Of a stretch of 6,130 nucleotides of DNA, positions 1-5,523 are shown one piece after another (the first letter of the stretch is position 1; each line of letters opens with the position of its first letter). The notes below the pieces were generated by a model that made no database searches, was not told the origin of the DNA, and was given only the letters and a program-made list of their open reading frames with translations. Source of the stretch: CAMLQK01 sp964654135 (lineage in GTDB: Bacteria; Patescibacteriota; Saccharimonadia; Saccharimonadales; UBA4665); NCBI GenBank assembly GCA_964654135.1, contig CAZZHV010000051.1, positions 1 to 6,130 of the forward strand, read 5' to 3'. A program made the position numbers and the translations under genes.

Positions 1-3
1 TAA

Positions 4-24
4 CGGGGGCACCCGCGCCTTTTT
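4..24 (+). terminator. Right half of a probable bidirectional terminator, cut by the window edge
   Basis: A GC-rich arm (4-19, CGGGGGCACCCGCGCC) is followed directly by five T (20-24), which is the 3' half of an intrinsic terminator read on the plus strand. The complementary left arm would lie before base 1. Bases 1-3 (TAA) would be part of the loop. On the minus strand the same DNA lies about 45 bases after the stop of the gene at 71-1561 and starts with an A-run, so a complete hairpin could end transcription in both directions. Only half is visible, so this is inference from composition and placement. Confidence 0.35.
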
Positions 25-70
25 AGGGCGTTGTTGTGGGGTTCTGCCTACAGAGGAAGTGAAACGAAGG

Positions 71-1561
71 TTACGCGCGGCGCATGATGCCCTCGATGAG
101 GATCTGTGTCTCGGCGTAACTGCCGGTGTTGTAGCCCTTCAGGCTCGTGAGCCATGTCCCGGCCTTCTGGCTGTCGACACGCTGCACGGAGCTGAACTGC
201 CGGCTTTGCCAGTGTTTGATCGTCTTGAGTGCTTCGCAGCACGTGTAGGCGAGCAAGGCACGCTGACCGACAGACAATGTTCCGAACAGGTAGGTCTCGA
301 TGAGACTGACGACAGCTGAGACTAGCGTCTCGTTGTCGTAGCCACACGCGATGTGCAGCGAACGGTCCAACGACCAGCAGTCTCGATCGAATCGGCAATT
401 GCGATCGAACGGATCGTGCTCGGATCCCTCCAGCATCTTCAGCAGACGCTCGAACCGTCCGGTGATGCCGCTGGCAACCACTGAAATAATGTGGTCGTCG
501 GGCATGCCTTCCTGCACCATGTGGTTCAGGAGAACGATCGGATCGGTATGCCTGGAGTCTTCCTGGCTGACGAGTCGGCCGTCGAAGACCTTGCGTGCGA
601 CCTCGGTCACTTCGCTGTATGTCAGATGTTCGAGGTTGACCCCGAAGGCCCGCAGGAAGCGCTTGGCGTAGAGCGAGTCCGGAGTCCAGAACGGAGCTTC
701 CCGGGAGGGGAATTTCGCCTGGAACTTCTCGACACGTTGCTTTTCGCCGAAGGTGCATTCCATGAAGCGGATCTGAGCCAGCAGGTGCCGCGCCTTGCGC
801 CACTGTCCGCGCAACAGATACGAATCGACCTTGCGGAGCAGGGTCGCGATCTGTGCGCGCAAGTGGTTGTAGGCCACTTGGCGTGACGGATGCGGAGTGA
901 CCAAGTACGGCATGTCGTAAACCGACTTGATGCAGTCGTGCTCGGTGTTCCTGTAGACCACCATGTGCACTCGTTCACCCGGGATGGGTGCCTTGTTCTG
1001 TAGTCGCTCCAGGACACCGCTGGCGAACCGCGGTTCCTTGACGGAGTCGGCTTCCACCAGATAGATCTGGTCTTCGACCGCAATGCTCCAAGTGCCTCCA
1101 AAGTCTTTCGGCGTAAAGCCGGCGTACTCACCTTCGATGACGAAGTAGCTGCCATGGTGCATGCCCGCGATAGCTTCCACTGAGGGGTTAAGCGGGAGCA
1201 GGGCCACATGCGCGTTCTCGTCGATGTCGTACTTGTTACCGCGCTGGGCGAACGGTCCCTGCAGATCGTATGCCAGGATGCAGATGACGCAGATCCGGCC
1301 CTTGTGCTCGCGGAAGAGCTGCTTGGTGGCCTCGTCAGCGTCTTCGATGACGAAAGCGTCGATCTTGTCTTCGCGACCGTATGAAGCAAACATCGGGTTG
1401 CCGTCACTGTCCACCGCAAAGGTGGCAATCAGGCAGACCTCGTCACTCTGGTACGGAGACCAGTAGTTAACGTCGTTGATGTGCTCCATGTCAGCGGCAA
1501 AGAAGGACGACGGATTGTTGTACAGCGCACCAGTGCGGGGCGTAACGAACTGGATGGACAC
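71..1561 (-). CDS. Unrecognised 496-residue protein, high GC, GTG start
   Basis: I do not recognise this family. The start is GTG at 1559-1561, chosen because GAGGAG lies 6 bases upstream; the stop is TAA at 71-73. There is no signal peptide or membrane segment, so it is probably cytoplasmic. Residues 40-220 look like an alpha/beta region with several hydrophobic strands (around 42-50, 90-98, 117-123, 138-143, 198-203). Residues 225-330 are basic and mostly helical, rich in Arg and Lys. The C-terminal part (340-450) holds several predicted helices and a Cys-Cys pair at 441-442. Further Cys lie at 43, 91, 94, 210, 269, 389, 395 and 406; C91 and C94 form a CxxC, but there is no clear second pair for a zinc site. 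Base composition is higher in GC than the other genes (53-63% in sampled lines), and a clear Shine-Dalgarno site sets it apart from the neighbouring transporter and nuclease genes. It may be acquired DNA. That the reading frame is real is well supported by its length and start signal. Confidence 0.82.
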   Translation of the reverse strand: MSIQFVTPRTGALYNNPSSFFAADMEHINDVNYWSPYQSDEVCLIATFAVDSDGNPMFASYGREDKIDAFVIEDADEATKQLFREHKGRICVICILAYDLQGPFAQRGNKYDIDENAHVALLPLNPSVEAIAGMHHGSYFVIEGEYAGFTPKDFGGTWSIAVEDQIYLVEADSVKEPRFASGVLERLQNKAPIPGERVHMVVYRNTEHDCIKSVYDMPYLVTPHPSRQVAYNHLRAQIATLLRKVDSYLLRGQWRKARHLLAQIRFMECTFGEKQRVEKFQAKFPSREAPFWTPDSLYAKRFLRAFGVNLEHLTYSEVTEVARKVFDGRLVSQEDSRHTDPIVLLNHMVQEGMPDDHIISVVASGITGRFERLLKMLEGSEHDPFDRNCRFDRDCWSLDRSLHIACGYDNETLVSAVVSLIETYLFGTLSVGQRALLAYTCCEALKTIKHWQSRQFSSVQRVDSQKAGTWLTSLKGYNTGSYAETQILIEGIMRRA

Positions 1562-1654
1562 AGGGGTCTCCTCGTGTAGGCGTGAATGAACAAACGTAGA
1601 ATACGTCGTAACTATATTATATAATAATTATGCAGATAAATCCACCATATGGGT
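1562..1654. other. AT-rich spacer with a 12-base perfect palindrome
   Basis: This spacer separates the transporter stop from the start of the high-GC gene; both are on the minus strand. It contains the perfect palindrome TATTATATAATA at 1615-1626. On the minus strand this includes TATAAT (1621-1616), a possible -10 box for the 71-1561 gene with a leader of roughly 45-50 bases, but there is no convincing -35. A second short palindrome, CCATATGG, lies at 1644-1651. I see no GC-rich hairpin with a T-run after the transporter, so no terminator is called. Confidence 0.45.
1568..1573 (-). promoter_or_regulatory. Ribosome binding site GAGGAG for the gene at 71-1561
   Basis: On the minus strand GAGGAG is followed by a 6-base spacer and then GTG at 1561-1559. 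This near-ideal Shine-Dalgarno fixes the start at GTG. No comparable site precedes the transporter or ribonuclease starts on the same strand. Confidence 0.75.
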
Positions 1655-2368
1655 CTACAGAGAGCTTTTGCCAATAAGATGACCGATGAATGCAGTAATA
1701 GCCATAGCTGCACCGCCACCGACAAATACACGAGCGGCTGCCAAGATTTTGTGTCCGCCGCCAAGTGAGGCACCAATTGCACCGGATATAGCAAGACCGA
1801 TGAGGGAAGCGATAACAATAGAAGGTTTAGCAGCAGACGAAGTTACAAAGTATGCTGCGAGCACTGGAATAAGTGCGCCAATCGAGAAAGCGGCAGCAGA
1901 GGCAAGAGCAGCCTGAATAGGGTTAGAGAGATCTTCATGATCGATGCCGAGCTCGTCGCGGGCATGTGCTGCAACGGCGTTGTGGTCGTGTAACTGCTGG
2001 GCAACTTCAAGTGCAAGTTCTGATTTAAGACCACGTTGCTCGTAGATTTGAGCCAGTTCGCGTAGCTCTGCGTCTGGGTTGGCGGCAAGAGAGCGTTCTT
2101 CGATAGCAATATCTGCACGCTCAGAGTCACGTTGTGAACTTACCGAAACGTATTCGCCAATAGCCATAGATAACGCACCTGCCGAAAGTCCTGCGATACC
2201 AGCGGTAATGATTGTACTGCGGCTAGCTGAAGCTGCGGCAACACCGAGCATAAGGCTTGAAGTTGATACAATACCATCATTTACGCCCAATATGGCAGCG
2301 CGCAACCAAGGAGAACGGTGCGATTTATGTGTTTCGTGTGGATGTGGATTGATTTCGTTTTGACTCAT
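1655..2368 (-). CDS. VIT1/CCC1-family Fe2+/Mn2+ transporter
   Basis: This is a 237-residue integral membrane protein of the VIT1/CCC1 family, which moves ferrous iron and manganese out of the cytoplasm, in the studied plant and fungal members into the vacuole. Five membrane segments are visible: about 22-46, 52-76, 151-174, 181-203 and 207-232. The first carries the family motif LGVNDGIVS with D31. The second carries SMAIGEYVSVSSQ with M68 and E72. Both match residues lining the metal path in characterised VIT proteins. The loop 77-149 is long, helical and rich in Glu (E83, E90, E91, E101, E104, E110, E117, E121, E139), as in the cytoplasmic metal-binding domain, followed by an HDHNAVAAHARDELGI stretch typical of bacterial members. 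The N-terminus has His at 9, 11, 14 and 17. No ferritin-like domain is fused, unlike MbfA. The ATG at 2368-2366 is preceded by no Shine-Dalgarno but by an extended -10 box. In a bacterium a role in metal efflux or detoxification is likely; the exact metal is not shown. Confidence 0.93.
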   Translation of the reverse strand: MSQNEINPHPHETHKSHRSPWLRAAILGVNDGIVSTSSLMLGVAAASASRSTIITAGIAGLSAGALSMAIGEYVSVSSQRDSERADIAIEERSLAANPDAELRELAQIYEQRGLKSELALEVAQQLHDHNAVAAHARDELGIDHEDLSNPIQAALASAAAFSIGALIPVLAAYFVTSSAAKPSIVIASLIGLAISGAIGASLGGGHKILAAARVFVGGGAAMAITAFIGHLIGKSSL

Positions 2369-2375
2369 TGCTACT

Positions 2376-2384
2376 AGTATAGCA
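2376..2384 (-). promoter_or_regulatory. Extended -10 promoter for the transporter, probably leaderless
   Basis: On the minus strand TGCTATACT fits an extended -10 element (TG, one base, then a -10 hexamer differing from TATAAT at one position). The hexamer ends 7 bases before the ATG at 2368, so transcription would begin at or within a base or two of the start codon. No Shine-Dalgarno fits in the 7 bases between. No good -35 is seen, which is common for extended -10 promoters. The element lies immediately before the TAA at 2390-2388 is cleared, in the short space between the putative ribonuclease end and the transporter. Confidence 0.5.
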
Positions 2385-2387
2385 GGC

Positions 2388-2603
2388 TTAGTCTGGTCGA
2401 TATCGAGTAAGTATGTCTAGTATACGCTTAGAGAAAACACGGGCACGGATAGAAAGTGGTAGTCGCACTAACCGATCTTCTGGCACAGATGCTGCAGGAG
2501 GCTTTTGCGGTATTGCGGGTATCGGAAGAGTAACCGGCACATTTTTTATTCTACTGTCTTTGTCGTGCGTCGGTGGAAGAGCGCTCTCCTCGACCTTTTC
2601 GAT
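2388..2603 (-). CDS. Post-gap open frame, probable true C-terminus of the RNB ribonuclease
   Basis: Reading the minus strand out of the gap, the third frame is open for 71 codons and ends at TAA 2390-2388, 19 bases before the transporter start. It encodes an acidic start (IEKVEESALPPTHDKD), a Pro-rich linker (VPVTLPIPAIPQKPPA) and a basic end (RLPLSIRARVFSKRILDIL). This looks like a natural flexible tail with a short basic helix. The other two frames stop within 20 codons. The frame implied by the 100 placeholder bases gives only 19 residues, ending at TAA 2548-2546. If this tail belongs to the ribonuclease, the true gap length must be 2 modulo 3. It could instead be the end of a separate gene hidden in the gap. 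It was identified by direct translation, not by homology. Confidence 0.6.
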   Translation of the reverse strand: MEKVEESALPPTHDKDSRIKNVPVTLPIPAIPQKPPAASVPEDRLVRLPLSIRARVFSKRILDILTRYRPD

Positions 2604-2605
2604 AG

Positions 2606-2705
2606 NNNNNNNNNNNNNNNNNNNNNNNNNNNNNNNNNNNNNNNNNNNNNNNNNNNNNNNNNNNNNNNNNNNNNNNNNNNNNNNNNNNNNNNNNNNNNNN
2701 NNNNN
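2606..2705. other. Scaffold gap of exactly 100 N
   Basis: One hundred consecutive N fill this interval. Exactly 100 is a common placeholder for a gap of unknown size, so distance and reading frame across it should not be trusted. It falls inside the 3' part of the ribonuclease gene. Confidence 0.99.
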
Positions 2706-4426
2706 GTTTGCTCGCTTGTTTGTTTCTTGGTGCGTGGTCGTGGGGGATATATTAGGTAATCCATATCAGTCATGAGCTTAGCACTAGCCATACCAACGGC
2801 TATATTTTTACTCGAGGCCGATGCAGTCCATTCATGTGGTTTGCCTTCTACAAGAACAAAGGCGCTCGCAGTGTAGCTACCATCATCGTTTTGTACGGCA
2901 TTAATTTGGAAGCCCATAGGACATTCTTGGTTAATGTCACGCATTTTCTGCTCGGCCTCGAGTATTAGTGGGTCGGCTTCTGCCATGTGCGCGGGTAATT
3001 CTGGCTCAATTTCGATGCCCAATAGCATACTGAGCGTCGCAACGTCCGTAAGCACTTGCTGGCGGCGTTCTGATATTTTACGACTTGCGAATGCAACACG
3101 GCTCACGTTGTCCAAGTAGGGGTAGGTTGTGCCGTTTTCGTCAACCAAAATGTATCGAGTTGTGGTAGCGTCATCTGGCTGTCGTTTGCGTAGCTGTAAG
3201 TCACCACGACTAATTGCAGTATTGAGTATTTGCCTGGCCTTTAGCGGATTGCGTGCAATATATTGTGCAGCCGACTGACGTGCTTGTTTAATTTCTGATG
3301 CATTGCCAATGGTTCTGAATAATGCAGTTACAACGTCGTTTTCGTTTGCGGTATTGTGTACGAGACGATCAACAAGATACGACGATTGACTCTTGAGCGG
3401 GATATATGTTCGCGCGCTGCCGCCAGCATTTGGTGAAGGAATGCCCGCCGCACGATTATTGAGCATTACTGCAATTTCCTGCAGTTTATCTTCACTGTAA
3501 GGGTAATCGTGGCCATCAAGATATGCCGCAAAATTGGCGTGACTCACAAAATCAGCGAAGCGTCTGAGGGGCGAGGTTCCGTGCATGTAGGCAGGCGCGC
3601 GTAAAGCATCGTGACCTTCGACTGTCGTCGCATAGGTGGCTCCGTAGCGTATGGGAGATAACGAGTCGTCTGTCTCCTCGGACGGCACTGTATAGTTGCG
3701 GTACAACACAGGAATATCATGCCTTAAAGCATACTGTGCAAGAGCTTGATTGGCGGCAATCATAGTCTGGGTCACTATAAATAGACCGTGCGATGCTGTC
3801 TCGTTGGAACGTTGTATCGGCATATCATCTTCGTCGAAAATAAAGTCACCGAGTGCGCCATCGCTATGCCGGGCTTCGTACAACAGACGAGCAACTTTGC
3901 TTAAGCTCCTGACCGCAATGACATCATCTGATGGTTTTTTGGGAGGTTCCTGGATTATTCTGTCGACCTTTTGATATGACATGCGACGAGCTCTCACAAT
4001 ATCTTGATTTACGTAAACATCACTAACAGTCCCTCGATGATCTATGGGTATATGTACGGACAACACTGGGCGATCAACCTTGTGTTTTAGGCTTAGTTTG
4101 TCCTCGCTAATCTCGGTAGGGATCATCGGCATTATAGCTTTGCCGTTCTCGTAACGAGTCCAGCCACGGCTGCGTGCAAGCGTTTTAATGGCAGGTTGTC
4201 TATGCATAAAGCTGCCGACATCGGCAATGCTAACCGTCAGGTCGTAGCCATCACTCGTCTGCTCGGCATAAACGGCGTCGTCGATGCCTCGTGTAGACGC
4301 CCGGTCAATTGCCAATCCTTGTACAGTCTCGCGCCCATAACGCCAATTTTCCGGAAACTCAAAGAACTTTGCTTCTTGCTCAGCCCGCTCTTTGATGCTG
4401 TCAATTACTGACTGTTCCCGTTCCAT
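2706..4426 (-). CDS. RNB-domain (RNase II/R family) exoribonuclease with dsRBD-like C-terminal module, interrupted by gap
   Basis: 573 complete residues lie before the gap. The RNB domain (about 33-325) belongs to the RNase II/R family of 3'-5' exoribonucleases. It shows the metal-site stretch LAIDRASTRGIDDAVY (38-53), with D41, D49 and D50 matching E. coli RNase II D201, D209 and D210. The RNA-path motif is at 282-296 (HGTSPLRRFADFVSH). The position equal to D207 is G47. No cold-shock domains precede the RNB core and no S1 domain follows it, whereas RNase II and R have both. Instead residues about 495-557 resemble a double-stranded-RNA-binding domain, ending with SKNIAVGMASAKLM, close to the SKK-A--AA-AL helix of that fold. 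Residues about 393-470 may be a second, weaker copy. After the gap the nominal frame ends at 2546 with 19 unconvincing residues; the open frame ending at 2388 is a better C-terminus. The start ATG at 4426-4424 follows TATAAT at 8 bases, with no Shine-Dalgarno. A role in RNA turnover or structured-RNA processing is inferred. Confidence 0.88.
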
Positions 4427-4434
4427 AACGTTCG

Positions 4435-4440
4435 ATTATA
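4435..4440 (-). promoter_or_regulatory. Consensus -10 box (TATAAT) for the ribonuclease, probably leaderless
   Basis: On the minus strand a perfect TATAAT ends 8 bases before the ATG at 4426. The expected transcription start therefore falls on or next to the start codon, and no Shine-Dalgarno is present. No -35 at 16-18 bases resembles TTGACA; TTGTCT exists but at a 23-base spacing. The arrangement parallels that of the transporter. Confidence 0.5.
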
Positions 4441-4583
4441 ACGCATATTCGTAACTGTTTTGGAGACAATCTGATTTAGTCGCAGATATTAAATACCGAA
4501 CTGTTGTTAGAATTCTTACAGCGCCCAGTATGTGAGTTCGGTATGCTAAAGTCATGCAGCATAACACAAAGTAAAATAATGCA

Positions 4584-4589
4584 GAGGTG
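4584..4589 (+). promoter_or_regulatory. Ribosome binding site for the LPGTG protein
   Basis: The bases GAGGTG lie 3 bases before ATG at 4593 and match the GGAGGTG type of anti-16S pairing. The GTG at 4587 in the same frame is part of this site and is therefore unlikely to be the start. The short spacing makes the site moderate in quality. Confidence 0.5.
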
Positions 4590-4592
4590 GAA

Positions 4593-5519
4593 ATGCGACG
4601 TTTATCTTTAGTATCACGCATTGTGACAGTTTTTATAGGTGCGTTTTTATGTATGACCTTTGGAGCGGCATCGGTATCTGCCGATCAAACACCGAGTGGT
4701 TGTAACAGCAATAGTCTCGATCTAACAGTGACCAAAAACAGAACAATGGTAGAAGAAGGCGATACTATCACGTATGGTGTATACGTTACCAATCTTGATA
4801 ACGGAAGTAGTATAGCCTGTGACATTACTGGAGCTACTGTGACGGTTACGCTACCAGCTGCCGACGGCACGCCCACGGGTAATGTCGTTACGTTAGCAAC
4901 CGGGGTTGATTATCCTGCAGGAACAACGAGTACGCTCGTTGGAACAGCCGATTATAATGTTAGCGTCGATCCGGGAGTAACTGACGTTGTCGCTCAAGGC
5001 AATGTAAGTGGCACTTTGCATGACGCGCCGACAAACCATGCTGCTAGTATTACAAAAACTGTCGGCACCAGCGTTACGCAACCGAGTATGTCGTTAGTTA
5101 AGACAGCCAATCCTAGCAGTGGGAAAGCAGTATTTACCGTAACATTTACTTATACAATTACGAATACAAGCTCTACGAATGCGCCTCTTAATAATGTCAC
5201 TATTGACGATGATAGCTGCAAGACGATGTCATTTAGCGGTGGTGATGCTAATGGCAACGCTACATTTGATGTTGGCGAGCAGTGGGTCTACACGTGCAAA
5301 CAGACATTTACAAAAGCGGGCACATTCACAAATACTGCACACGCACTTGCCGTAAATACTGTAGATAGCCGAAATGTTACTTCTAATCAGGCTCAGGCAA
5401 CGGTAACCGTACGTGCAGGATTGCCGGGCCTCCCTGGCACAGGCACAAACACTACGCTAACAAGTGAGCAGTGGTGGAGTATGTTCCTACAGAACAAGTT
5501 GCAGACAATTCGTTTCTAG
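4593..5519 (+). CDS. Secreted surface protein with two DUF11-like domains and LPGTG motif
   Basis: This is a 308-residue exported protein. Residues 1-30 form a signal peptide: RR-SLVSR, a hydrophobic core at about 10-26, then ASVSA with likely cleavage after A30. Residues about 42-155 form a beta-rich module with the DUF11-like pattern LTVTKNRTMVEEGDTITYGV and VTNLDNGS. Residues about 166-273 are a second copy (MSLVKTANPSS, FTYTITNTSSTNAPLNNVTI, VGEQWVYTCKQTFTKAGTF). Each has two Cys in or near it (C37/C76 and C209/C235), which could form disulfides. The region is rich in Thr, Ser and Asn, as in adhesin or fibre stalks. Residues 276-284 read GLPGLPGTG, an LPxTG sortase site, but the 24 residues after it are polar (with WWSMFL) and lack the membrane helix and basic tail of normal sorting signals. 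The sortase follows after 4 bases, so it is probably the partner enzyme. The ATG at 4593 was chosen over the in-frame GTG at 4587 because the latter lies within the ribosome binding site. The ligand or function is unknown. Confidence 0.87.
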   Translation: MRRLSLVSRIVTVFIGAFLCMTFGAASVSADQTPSGCNSNSLDLTVTKNRTMVEEGDTITYGVYVTNLDNGSSIACDITGATVTVTLPAADGTPTGNVVTLATGVDYPAGTTSTLVGTADYNVSVDPGVTDVVAQGNVSGTLHDAPTNHAASITKTVGTSVTQPSMSLVKTANPSSGKAVFTVTFTYTITNTSSTNAPLNNVTIDDDSCKTMSFSGGDANGNATFDVGEQWVYTCKQTFTKAGTFTNTAHALAVNTVDSRNVTSNQAQATVTVRAGLPGLPGTGTNTTLTSEQWWSMFLQNKLQTIRF

Positions 5520-5523
5520 TCCT

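Larger units (their letters stand above)
4427..4592. promoter_or_regulatory. Divergent promoter region between ribonuclease and surface-protein operon
   Basis: This 166-base AT-rich region separates two divergent genes. The minus-strand side holds the TATAAT box at 4440-4435. For the plus-strand side the candidates are TATGCT (4542-4547) and TAAAAT (4572-4577); neither has a good -35. I see no tRNA, hairpin terminator or extended inverted repeat. Short open frames here have no start signals or protein-like composition. Confidence 0.5.

Noticed and set aside
48..803. 251-codon open frame on the minus strand overlapping the 496-residue gene
   Set aside because: It lies wholly in another frame of a high-GC gene, is dominated by Arg, Gln and Pro, and has no start signal. 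The 496-codon frame has a strong ribosome binding site.
622..1428. 268-codon open frame on the minus strand
   Set aside because: It is a shadow frame of the same gene; Ser/Thr/Arg-rich composition is typical of out-of-frame reading.
1615..1626. AT palindrome as a terminator or operator
   Set aside because: It has no GC stem or T-run for termination, and a 12-base AT-only palindrome in an AT-rich spacer can arise by chance. It is kept only as a description.
2546..2605. 19-residue ending of the ribonuclease after the gap in the nominal frame
   Set aside because: The frame depends on an arbitrary 100-base placeholder. The residues are Arg-rich and low in plausibility, and a longer open frame exists on the same strand.
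4587..4589. GTG start for the LPGTG protein
   Set aside because: It is part of the GAGGTG ribosome binding site that serves ATG 4593.
4436..4621. 61-codon minus-strand open frame in the divergent promoter region
   Set aside because: It overlaps the start of the LPGTG gene and the -10 region, and has no ribosome binding site or recognisable protein features.
5464..5523. Upstream GTG start for the sortase
   Set aside because: It would overlap the preceding gene by 56 bases and put a polar 20-residue extension before the MARR-helix membrane anchor. ATG 5524 gives a normal type II anchor.
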